Source: an uncultured Bacteroidia bacterium
Lineage (GTDB): Bacteria; Bacteroidota; Bacteroidia; Bacteroidales; UBA932
Direction: 5' to 3'
Length of the DNA: 5,127 nucleotides
Assembly (NCBI GenBank): GCA_902766985.1
Contig: CACXFP010000086.1
Span: 1 to 5,127 of the forward strand
Shown here: positions 1 to 5,127 of the stretch, in pieces
How positions within the stretch are numbered: the first letter of the stretch is position 1
Layout of the letters: the number at the start of each line of letters is the position of its first letter
Program-made: the position numbers and the translations under genes
Notes under the pieces: generated by a model
Database searches by the model: none
The model's input: the letters and a program-made list of their open reading frames with translations, nothing else
Told to the model about the DNA's origin: nothing

Positions 1-816
1 GGGTTCTCGAAAGGATGGAGGCATGAGCCTCTGAAGGGAACCTATTACGACTGCGCCACACGCATCAATCCCTCCGACGTGGAGGCTCATGGCTATGAAA
101 TCCGGGCCTCCAAGAAGCTTATCTGCTTCGACCTCGACGGTACGCTTACCCAGCACAAGACACCCATATCCCCTGAGAACAGGGCCGTCCTGGACAAACT
201 TGCCGAAAGGTATATGCTCGTAATGGCAGGAGGCGGAGGGTGCGAGAGGATCTACAAGCAGATGGGGAACTACCCTATAGACATCCTGGGCAACTACGGG
301 ATGCAGGAAAGCACCGTCAAGGATGGGAATTTTGTGATGGTCAGGGACCTGAAAGAAGAGGTTGACCGGGAATTTTTCGAAGAAAGATGCAACTACCTGC
401 GCAAGAAATACGGCTATACCAGGTACAAAGGCGAATCACTGGAATTCCATGAATCCGGGATGGTGACGTTCGGCCTGCTCGGAACCAAGGCTGCCGCAAA
501 AGACAAACTCTTATTCGACCCGGACAAGGCCAAGAGGAGAGCCATGCTGCGCGAAGTCCAGGAAATATTCAAGGATTATTCCGTATTTATCGGAGGGACG
601 ACCTCCTTTGACATCGCAAAGAAAAAATACAACAAGTACGACTCACTTATGGAATACGCCCGCCAGAGAGGTATCTCAAAGGATGAGATACTGTTTGTCG
701 GGGACGATTTCGGAGACGGTGGCAACGACAGCCAGGCAAGGCTTTACGGTCTTGACTATATCCAGATAGACGATTACACCAAACTTCCCGAGCGTCTGGA
801 ATTCCTGTACAGATAA
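1..816 (+). CDS. PMM-like HAD-IIB family hydrolase, 5' end probably outside window
   Basis: This is a haloacid dehalogenase-fold protein related to eukaryotic-type phosphomannomutase (PMM). Numbering from the GTG at 79 gives 245 residues, close to the roughly 246 of PMM2. Motif I is FDLDGTLT with nucleophile D18 and acid/base D20. The cap contains GESLEFHESGM (118-128), matching the PMM cap strand, followed by GGTTSFD (172-178) and K186 in NKYDSL. Motif IV is GDDFGDGGND (208-217). The motif II Ser/Thr position appears to be Gly53, and two cap arginines of PMM appear as K117 and H124, so true mutase activity is uncertain. A sugar-phosphate phosphatase or mutase is the likely role, and the substrate is unknown. 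The frame stays open for 26 codons before 79 up to the window edge. It has no ATG, and GTG 79 has no Shine-Dalgarno sequence, so I take the gene as 5'-partial; GTG 79 is the alternative start. It converges on atpG. The HAD assignment is strong, the precise function weak. Confidence 0.82.
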   Translation, partial: GFSKGWRHEPLKGTYYDCATRINPSDVEAHGYEIRASKKLICFDLDGTLTQHKTPISPENRAVLDKLAERYMLVMAGGGGCERIYKQMGNYPIDILGNYGMQESTVKDGNFVMVRDLKEEVDREFFEERCNYLRKKYGYTRYKGESLEFHESGMVTFGLLGTKAAAKDKLLFDPDKAKRRAMLREVQEIFKDYSVFIGGTTSFDIAKKKYNKYDSLMEYARQRGISKDEILFVGDDFGDGGNDSQARLYGLDYIQIDDYTKLPERLEFLYR

Positions 817-826
817 CCGTTGCTTG

Positions 827-847
827 AAAAGGGCCGGTCGCCTTTTT
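827..847 (+). terminator. Weak intrinsic terminator after the HAD gene
   Basis: Eleven bases after the HAD stop codon, AAAAGG (827-832) can pair with CCTTTT (841-846) around an 8-base loop, and the T run continues for one more base. The stem is only 6 bp with two G-C pairs. A competing pairing of GGGCC (831-835) with GGCCC (853-857) is possible. The position right behind a stop codon supports a terminator, but the stem is weak. The stronger hairpin at 963-998 may be the real stop for this transcript. Confidence 0.4.
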
Positions 848-888
848 TCAATGGCCCGGTTAAAAACTTTTTGGGGTTTTTGTGTTTT

Positions 889-904
889 TGGCACGATAAT
901 GGTA
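889..904 (+). promoter_or_regulatory. Candidate sigma-54-type (-24/-12) promoter motif
   Basis: TGGCACG at 889-895 exactly matches the -24 element of RpoN promoters. Ten bases after its GG comes G902-T903, where the consensus has GC, so the -12 element TGGTA is imperfect. The motif is preceded by a T run and lies in AT-rich non-coding DNA. Bacteroidota do encode RpoN, but no start codon or protein gene follows on this strand before the terminator at 963-998. If the motif is active, the transcript would start near 914 and be a short non-coding RNA or a run-in towards the antisense strand of atpG. It could be a chance match. Confidence 0.3.
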
Positions 905-962
905 TTAACGCCTAATCGGACAAAATACACATAAGCTGATATTGATTTAGTTAGAATTGCAG

Positions 963-998
963 CGGGGCCTGTCGGGAAGACACGCCCCGTTTTCTTTT
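963..998 (+). terminator. Strong plus-strand intrinsic terminator overlapping the atpG stop
   Basis: CGGGGC (963-968) pairs with GCCCCG (984-989). After a C-C mismatch, TGTC (970-973) pairs with GACA (979-982) around the loop GGGAA. The stem is followed directly by TTTTCTTTT (990-998), whose last bases belong to the reverse-strand TAA of atpG. Read on the minus strand the same hairpin is followed by CTGCAATTC, which is not a T tract, so it should terminate plus-strand transcription and shield the atp operon from convergent read-through. No comparable terminator for the atp operon itself is evident downstream of atpG. Confidence 0.72.
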
Positions 999-1851
999 AT
1001 TCCTGCTTGCCGCCTGCAATGTCGAGAAGCTCGTTGGTGATGCGCTGCTGGCGGGATTTGTTGTAATCCAGAGTGAGATCTTCCAGTATCTCATTACCGT
1101 TGTCCGTAGCTGTCTGCATGGCTACGGTACGGGCGGCATGCTCTGCCGCAGAGGTATCAAGCAGGACGGTGAACAGCTTCAGCCTTAGATAGTTGGGAAT
1201 CAAGGTCAGGATAAGTTCCTCCTTGGAGGGTTCAACGATGTATTCAACCTCCCCTCCGTCCCCGGACTTTATCGAGAGGGGCAGCCACACCTCCTGTAAC
1301 GTGGGTTGGGACGCAGTGGAAGCATAGTGGTTGTACACAAGTTCCACCTTGTCAAACCTGCCCGCCTCAAAGCCGTCCATCACCTCCTTTGCAAGGATGG
1401 ATGCGCCCTCGAAGGATGGGTGTTCGGACAGTTCCGAGAAGTCAGCGGGAGAGGGGTGGAGAGACTTCCTCATCGCTTCCGCCATCTTCCTGCCGACCGA
1501 ATACACCGTAACCTTCACACCCTTGCCTTCATATTCACCGACCACCTTCCTGACCTGCCGGATAGCATTGGCATTAAAGCCTCCGCAAAGGGAAGCATTT
1601 GAGGAAAAAGCGATCAGCGCCACGCTGCGGACTTCCCTCTCCTGCGCATAAGGACTTTCGGACACGGATACACCTTCCCCAAGCAATCCCTCAAGGATAT
1701 GGTTCATCCTGGACTGGTACGGGAGCATGCCTCCGATGGCGTTCTGGGCCTTGTGCAGCTTCGCAGAAGCGACCATCTTCATGGCCGAAGTTATCTTCAG
1801 CGTACTGCGCACCGAAGTGATCCTTCCCTTTATTTCCTTGAGCGACGGCAT
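997..1851 (-). CDS. atpG: ATP synthase F1 subunit gamma
   Basis: Gamma is the central rotor shaft, whose rotation inside the alpha3-beta3 hexamer couples ion flow through Fo to ATP synthesis. The 284 residues match the family length. The N-terminal helix begins MPSLKEIKGRITSVRSTLKI and contains the typical ITSAMKMVASAKL stretch. SLCGGFNANAI corresponds to the conserved LCGGxN segment at the start of the Rossmann-like domain. The C-terminal helix has NKSRQQRITNELLDIAGG, matching the gamma signature except that its final Ala is Lys. The start ATG directly abuts the TAA of atpA with no gap, and AAGGA sits four bases before it, inside the atpA end, so translation is probably coupled. This is the last gene of the operon here: no atpD or atpC follows, and the next gene is convergent. 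Confidence 0.97.
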   Translation of the reverse strand: MPSLKEIKGRITSVRSTLKITSAMKMVASAKLHKAQNAIGGMLPYQSRMNHILEGLLGEGVSVSESPYAQEREVRSVALIAFSSNASLCGGFNANAIRQVRKVVGEYEGKGVKVTVYSVGRKMAEAMRKSLHPSPADFSELSEHPSFEGASILAKEVMDGFEAGRFDKVELVYNHYASTASQPTLQEVWLPLSIKSGDGGEVEYIVEPSKEELILTLIPNYLRLKLFTVLLDTSAAEHAARTVAMQTATDNGNEILEDLTLDYNKSRQQRITNELLDIAGGKQE

Positions 1852-3444
1852 TTATTCCTTGACTATATAATGGCGGGCGACCGAAGAGGCCACTTCCTTG
1901 ATAATCTTTTCCACTCCTTCATCCATTCCTCCGGCTTCCAGGACATCCAGCACGTCTTCCTTGTGAGACGCCCTCATCCTGTCCAGAAAATCACCCTGGA
2001 ACTCCCGGACCTTGTCGATGGGGATCTTTGCCATAAGGGCATGGGTGCCACAATACAGGATGGCCACCTGCTCTCCCACCGGCATGGGGCTGTACTGGGC
2101 CTGGATGAGAAGCTGGTTGTTCTTGCGGCCCTTGTCAAGGGCCATCGCGGTCACGGGATCCATGTCGGACGAGAATTTCGAGAAGGACTCGAGCTCATTG
2201 TACTGGGCCTGGTCGATCTTCAGGGTTCCCGCCACCTTCTTCATGCTCTTGACCTGGGCGCTGCCTCCCACGCGGGATACGGAGATTCCCACATTGACCG
2301 CCGGACGGAATCCCTGGTTGAAAAGCGAGGTTTCCAGATATATCTGTCCGTCGGTGATGGAAATCACGTTGGTGGGGATATATGCGGACACATCTCCCGC
2401 CTGGGTCTCGATGATTGGAAGGGCGGTAAGCGACCCCCCGGCTTTCACCTTGCCCTTCAAGGACTCAGGGAGGTCGTTCATGCTCTCCGCGACCTCCTGT
2501 TGTGCGGTGATTTTGGCCGCCCGTTCCAGCAATCTTGAATGGAGATAGAACACATCCCCAGGATATGCTTCGCGACCGGAAGGACGCCGGAGGATGAGGG
2601 AAACCTCCCTGTAGGCCACCGCCTGTTTCGAGAGATCGTCATATACTACGAGGGCAGGACGGCCCGTATCGCGGAAATACTCTCCGATGGCGGCTCCGGA
2701 GAAAGGTGCGAAATACTGCAGGGCGGCAGGATCGGCAGCCGTGGCGGCCACCACAATCGTATAGTCCATGGCCCCCCTGGCGCGGAGGGTATCCACTATA
2801 TTTGCCACCGTGGAGCCCTTCTGTCCCACTGCCACATAGATACAATAGACAGGCTTCCCTTTGAGAAATTCCCCTCGCTGGTTGATGATGGTATCGATGG
2901 CTATGGCGGTCTTGCCCGTCTGGCGGTCACCGATAATCAGCTCCCTCTGGCCACGGCCGATGGGAATCATGGCGTCGATCGACTTGAGTCCCGTCTGGAG
3001 AGGTTCGTTCACAGGCTGGCGGTAGATCACACCCGGGGCCTTCCTCTCGAGAGGCATCTCCACAAGGTCGCCCTTGATGTCGCCCAGACCGTCGATAGGG
3101 TTCCCGAGCGGGTCCACCACGCGGCCGACCATGGACTCGCCCACCTTGATGGAGGAAATTCGGCCCGTCCTGCGGACGGTCATGCCCTCTTTCACCATAT
3201 CGGTGGGACCCAGGAGGACTGCTCCGACATTGTCCTGCTCGAGGTTCATCACGACAGCCATCACCCCGCTCTCCGTTTCGAGCAGCTCGCCGGCTTCGGC
3301 CTTGCCGAGACCATATATGCGGATGACGCCGTCGCTGACTTGAAGGATCTTCCCTATCTCTTCGAATTTAAGGGAGACGTCGATGTCCCTGAGCTGCGAA
3401 AGCAGCACGTCGGATATTTCACTTGGTTTTATTGTCTGCGCCAT
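1852..3444 (-). CDS. atpA: ATP synthase F1 subunit alpha
   Basis: Alpha is the non-catalytic nucleotide-binding subunit that alternates with beta in the F1 hexamer on the cytoplasmic side. Its 530 residues have the standard three-part layout. An N-terminal beta-barrel includes [11 protein letters not shown] and [10 protein letters not shown]. The central RecA-like domain has Walker A GDRQTGKT (172-179) and the Walker B stretch ALVVYDD (264-270). A C-terminal helical domain follows. The ATP synthase alpha/beta signature [10 protein letters not shown] lies at 381-390 and is followed by R391 in SRVGGSAQ, the arginine that reaches into the neighbouring catalytic site. The sequence looks strongly Bacteroidales-like. 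The start is five bases after the atpH stop with only a poor Shine-Dalgarno sequence, and the 3' end abuts atpG. No frameshift or missing key residue is seen. Confidence 0.99.
   Translation of the reverse strand: MAQTIKPSEISDVLLSQLRDIDVSLKFEEIGKILQVSDGVIRIYGLGKAEAGELLETESGVMAVVMNLEQDNVGAVLLGPTDMVKEGMTVRRTGRISSIKVGESMVGRVVDPLGNPIDGLGDIKGDLVEMPLERKAPGVIYRQPVNEPLQTGLKSIDAMIPIGRGQRELIIGDRQTGKTAIAIDTIINQRGEFLKGKPVYCIYVAVGQKGSTVANIVDTLRARGAMDYTIVVAATAADPAALQYFAPFSGAAIGEYFRDTGRPALVVYDDLSKQAVAYREVSLILRRPSGREAYPGDVFYLHSRLLERAAKITAQQEVAESMNDLPESLKGKVKAGGSLTALPIIETQAGDVSAYIPTNVISITDGQIYLETSLFNQGFRPAVNVGISVSRVGGSAQVKSMKKVAGTLKIDQAQYNELESFSKFSSDMDPVTAMALDKGRKNNQLLIQAQYSPMPVGEQVAILYCGTHALMAKIPIDKVREFQGDFLDRMRASHKEDVLDVLEAGGMDEGVEKIIKEVASSVARHYIVKE
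1856..1860 (-). promoter_or_regulatory. Ribosome binding site of atpG inside the atpA end
   Basis: On the minus strand AAGGA lies within the last codons of atpA, four bases before the atpG ATG, which itself touches the atpA stop (TAAATG). It is the clearest Shine-Dalgarno-like sequence in the operon. It fixes the atpG start and suggests that ribosomes finishing alpha re-initiate on gamma. Confidence 0.6.
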
Positions 3445-3449
3445 ATTCT

Positions 3450-4007
3450 CTATACTACCCTTCTGTTTTTCTCAATGAACTGATGCCTGATGGTCTCGAT
3501 CTGACGGGCCACGCTCGCATCCACCATGTAATCGTCTATCTCAAAGATAAAACCGCCGATAAGGTCCGGCCTCACCTGGGTTTCCACCACGATATTGTCC
3601 CCAGTCACCCGGCTCATAAGGGCCACGAGCCTGTCCCTGAGGTCATCAGACTCCACCGCGGTAATGAGCCTGCACATCCTGATGCCACGCGACCTGTAGT
3701 ACCTGGTCAGGTAATCCTGGAAAATCAGCCTGAGTTCACTCTCGCGCCCACCCTTTATCACGAGCCGCAGGAATTTTTCCAATTCCGGACGGAGGGTACC
3801 CTCTCCCAGGGCTGCAGAAAACAGGGCGATTTTCTCGCCTGTGGAAACGGCTACCGGATCTTCAAGCGCACGCTGCAGTGCCGGCACCTGGGAGAGCGCC
3901 TGCGCAAGGACCGGCACCTGTGAGGCAACGGCTTCAGTGCCCCCGGTGAGTTCAGTGTACTCGAAAAGGGCCTTGGCATAGCGTGAAGATATGATTCCGG
4001 TATTCAT
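3450..4007 (-). CDS. atpH: ATP synthase F1 subunit delta (OSCP homologue)
   Basis: Delta links the top of the alpha3-beta3 hexamer to the b-subunit peripheral stalk and so holds the stator still. The 185 residues are typical. The N-terminal helical domain starts with the conserved [10 protein letters not shown]. The C-terminal part carries the delta signature region [19 protein letters not shown] followed by the terminal helix [16 protein letters not shown]. The middle is divergent, as usual for this subunit. The gene starts six bases after the atpF stop. AGGA overlaps that TAG stop with four bases to the ATG, and five bases separate the gene's end from atpA, so it is co-transcribed and probably translationally coupled with its neighbours. 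Confidence 0.95.
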   Translation of the reverse strand: MNTGIISSRYAKALFEYTELTGGTEAVASQVPVLAQALSQVPALQRALEDPVAVSTGEKIALFSAALGEGTLRPELEKFLRLVIKGGRESELRLIFQDYLTRYYRSRGIRMCRLITAVESDDLRDRLVALMSRVTGDNIVVETQVRPDLIGGFIFEIDDYMVDASVARQIETIRHQFIEKNRRVV

Positions 4008-4013
4008 CTGATC

Positions 4014-4529
4014 CTAGTTCCTTATTCCCGCAGGGATGGCCGAGGATATTTCCCCCGCCATCTTCTCGGCCAGCCGTATCTGCTGCTCCTGTGAAGAAAG
4101 ATTCTCCCGGACCACCTTTTCGGCGACCTCCACGGAGAGTTCCGCAACCTGGCGGCGGATATCCCTTATGGCGCTCTCCTTCTCGGCCTCGATTTCCGTC
4201 CTGGCTTTCTTGAGGATGATGGAAGCCTCTTCGCGGGCTTCTTCCTTTGCCTGGGCGATAATCCTGTCCTTGGTTTCAGAAGCCTCCTTGAGAAGGCGGG
4301 CCTGTTCCTTTTTGGTCGCCTCGATAAGGGCGGCCTGCTCTTCGGAAAGGGAGAGCAGCTTCTCCTGCGCCTCCCGCGCGAGACGCAGCGAGGTGTCGAT
4401 GTGCTCGCTCCTCTTCTCAACCATCCTTGTGATTACGGGGAACCCGAATTTGGCAAGGACGAAGAAGACTATGCCGAAGATTATGGCCATCCACAGTAGG
4501 AGGCCCGTATCTGGAGTTACAAGAAACAT
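4014..4529 (-). CDS. atpF: ATP synthase Fo subunit b
   Basis: Subunit b forms the membrane-anchored peripheral stalk, expected as a homodimer since no second b-type gene is adjacent. The 171 residues show the expected design. A short N-terminal segment (MFLVTPDTG) is followed by one transmembrane helix at about 9-29 (LLLWMAIIFGIVFFVLAKFG). A long, highly charged Ala/Glu/Lys/Arg-rich helix then runs almost to the C-terminus and is suited to coiled-coil pairing and delta binding. The start codon agrees with the N-terminus I recall for Bacteroidales b subunits. The purine-rich AAAAGG lies directly against the ATG, too close to act as a normal Shine-Dalgarno site. Gaps are 13 bp to atpE and 6 bp to atpH. 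Confidence 0.96.
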   Translation of the reverse strand: MFLVTPDTGLLLWMAIIFGIVFFVLAKFGFPVITRMVEKRSEHIDTSLRLAREAQEKLLSLSEEQAALIEATKKEQARLLKEASETKDRIIAQAKEEAREEASIILKKARTEIEAEKESAIRDIRRQVAELSVEVAEKVVRENLSSQEQQIRLAEKMAGEISSAIPAGIRN

Positions 4530-4542
4530 CCTTTTGGAATAC

Positions 4543-4800
4543 TTACTTGACGACTATGGCCAGCAGGCAGACGATGATTGCAAACAGGGCCGCGCCTTCG
4601 ATCATACCGGCTACGATGATCATGCTGGAACGGATGTCACCGGAAGATTCGGGCTGACGGGCGATGGCCTCCATGGAAGAAGATCCGATCTTTCCTATTC
4701 CGTATCCCGCGGCAAATGCTGCGAGGGCGGCGCCTATTGCGGCTCCGACTTTGCCCATGGCCGCTCCGGCGACCGCCTGAAGAATGATTGCAAGTAACAT
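4543..4800 (-). CDS. atpE: ATP synthase Fo subunit c
   Basis: Subunit c is the small membrane protein whose ring carries ions across the membrane and turns gamma. The 85 residues form a hairpin of two transmembrane helices, roughly 3-40 and 57-83. They are joined by the conserved polar loop ARQP (47-50). Helix 1 has the Gly/Ala packing motif (GYGIGKIG), and helix 2 has the ion-binding carboxylate E68 in GMIEGAALF. Compared with the sodium-binding c subunit of Ilyobacter, the Gln position in helix 1 is I35, the Ser after the Glu is G69 and the Tyr is F73. The sodium ligands are therefore absent and proton coupling is expected. Upstream there is a 21-bp AT-rich spacer after atpB and no Shine-Dalgarno sequence. 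Confidence 0.97.
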   Translation of the reverse strand: MLLAIILQAVAGAAMGKVGAAIGAALAAFAAGYGIGKIGSSSMEAIARQPESSGDIRSSMIIVAGMIEGAALFAIIVCLLAIVVK

Positions 4801-4821
4801 GATTCTATGATTTTTAATTGT
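4801..4821 (-). promoter_or_regulatory. AT-rich translation leader of atpE
   Basis: The 21-bp spacer between the atpB stop and the atpE ATG is 17/21 A or T and holds no AGG/GGA Shine-Dalgarno core. The neighbouring coding DNA is clearly richer in G and C. Subunit c is needed in many more copies than the other Fo subunits. In E. coli an AU-rich leader is known to enhance atpE translation, so a similar unstructured-leader role is plausible here, but it is inferred only from composition and position. Confidence 0.35.
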
Positions 4822-5127
4822 TTATGATTTCTGTCTCGCCAGTCCGATATATATGGATGAAAGCATTGTGAACACGTAAGCCTGGATGAAGGAAATCAGC
4901 ATTTCCAAACAGTCCAGGAAAATGCCGAAGGCGACGCTGACCACGCTCATCGACCCGGTCATCACCGACCCGTATTTCGCCATTATGAAGATGATGCAGA
5001 CCACGCTGAGGATCTGGATATGCCCTGCAAGCATGTTGGCGAAAAGCCTTATTGTAAGGGAAACCGGCTTCATAATGGCGCTGAACACCTCGATGACCGG
5101 CATGATGGGCTTGAGGAAGCCAGGAAC
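4822..5127 (-). CDS. atpB: ATP synthase Fo subunit a, C-terminal part (5' end outside window)
   Basis: Subunit a provides the two ion half-channels and contacts the c ring in the membrane. Only the last 101 residues are present; the frame runs open through the right edge, so the internal Met at 5103 is not the true start. The fragment contains the hallmark helix with SLTIRLFANMLAGH, whose Arg (codon 5047-5049) is the essential arginine that faces the c-ring carboxylate (Arg210 in E. coli). A hydrophobic stretch (IQILSVVCIIFIMAKYG) follows, and then the last helix with FIQAYVFTMLSSIYIGLA, equivalent to the conserved LQAFIFMVL region. The protein ends RQKS. The gene leads the visible operon and is 21 bp from atpE. 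Confidence 0.96.
   Translation of the reverse strand, partial: VPGFLKPIMPVIEVFSAIMKPVSLTIRLFANMLAGHIQILSVVCIIFIMAKYGSVMTGSMSVVSVAFGIFLDCLEMLISFIQAYVFTMLSSIYIGLARQKS

Noticed and set aside
676..930. Minus-strand frame of 84 codons overlapping the HAD gene end and the intergenic gap
   Set aside because: Most of it is antisense to the conserved HAD motif IV region, and it has no recognisable domain.
952..960. TAGAATTGC resembling a Bacteroidota -7 promoter element
   Set aside because: It has one mismatch, no TTTG element 19 bases upstream, and would start transcription inside the terminator hairpin.
2091..2213. 14-base direct repeat (TGTACTGGGCCTGG) at about 2091 and 2200
   Set aside because: Both copies encode the QAQY tetrapeptide that occurs twice in alpha (QAQYNE and QAQYSP). 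The repeat is explained by protein sequence.
1699..2538. Long plus-strand open frame (about 279 codons) opposite atpG and atpA
   Set aside because: It is antisense to clearly conserved alpha and gamma coding sequence, is rich in His, Gly, Arg and Leu, and resembles no known protein. It is a by-product of the codon bias of atpA.
2797..2806. TATATTTGCC on the plus strand resembling the Bacteroidota -7 element TAnnTTTG
   Set aside because: It lies inside conserved atpA codons, has no TTTG at the -33 distance and has no gene downstream on that strand.
2539..3483. Long plus-strand open frame (about 314 codons) opposite atpA
   Set aside because: It has the same His/Asp-rich antisense-shadow character and crosses the atpA/atpH junction. 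It has no motif and no start signal.
3880..3920. Repeated CCGGCACCTG segment in atpH
   Set aside because: It encodes the similar peptides QVPVLAQ and QVPALQ in the delta N-terminal domain. There are only two imperfect copies, with no sign of a mobile or regulatory repeat.
4036..4797. Plus-strand open frame (about 253 codons) opposite atpF and atpE
   Set aside because: It is Ser/Arg/Ala-rich low-complexity antisense of the charged b-subunit helix and the c subunit, not a gene.

Overview
This window carries most of the Fo and part of the F1 section of a bacterial F-type ATP synthase operon on the minus strand. The 3' end of a convergent HAD-family gene of the phosphomannomutase (PMM) type lies on the plus strand. 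The alpha, c and b subunit sequences closely resemble what I recall of Bacteroidales ATP synthases. The gene order a-c-b-delta-alpha-gamma, with no beta or epsilon gene after gamma, also fits Bacteroidota, where atpD and atpC usually sit upstream of atpB. The window is therefore best read as a chromosomal housekeeping region of a Bacteroidales-like organism. Genus cannot be decided from the sequence.

Layout: positions 1-816 (+) encode a PMM-like HAD hydrolase whose frame is open to the left edge. Positions 817-996 are the only real intergenic region (180 bp). It holds a weak terminator after the HAD gene, a sigma-54-like -24/-12 motif and a strong plus-strand hairpin-plus-T-tract terminator that ends inside the atpG stop codon. 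Positions 997-5127 (-) hold, in transcription order, atpB (3' part only), atpE, atpF, atpH, atpA and atpG. Intergenic gaps are 21, 13, 6, 5 and 0 bp, so this is a single tightly packed operon with likely translational coupling. Its promoter and the atpD/atpC genes are outside the window.

Function: subunits a and c form the ion channel and rotor. Two copies of b and one delta make the peripheral stalk. Alpha forms the catalytic hexamer with beta (encoded elsewhere), and gamma is the central shaft. The residues that determine the coupling ion in subunit c point to protons rather than sodium.

I see no mobile element, CRISPR array, rRNA, tRNA or defence system. The points worth a second look are modest: the altered active-site residues and unresolved N-terminus of the PMM-like protein, and the small promoter-plus-terminator unit in the intergenic gap.
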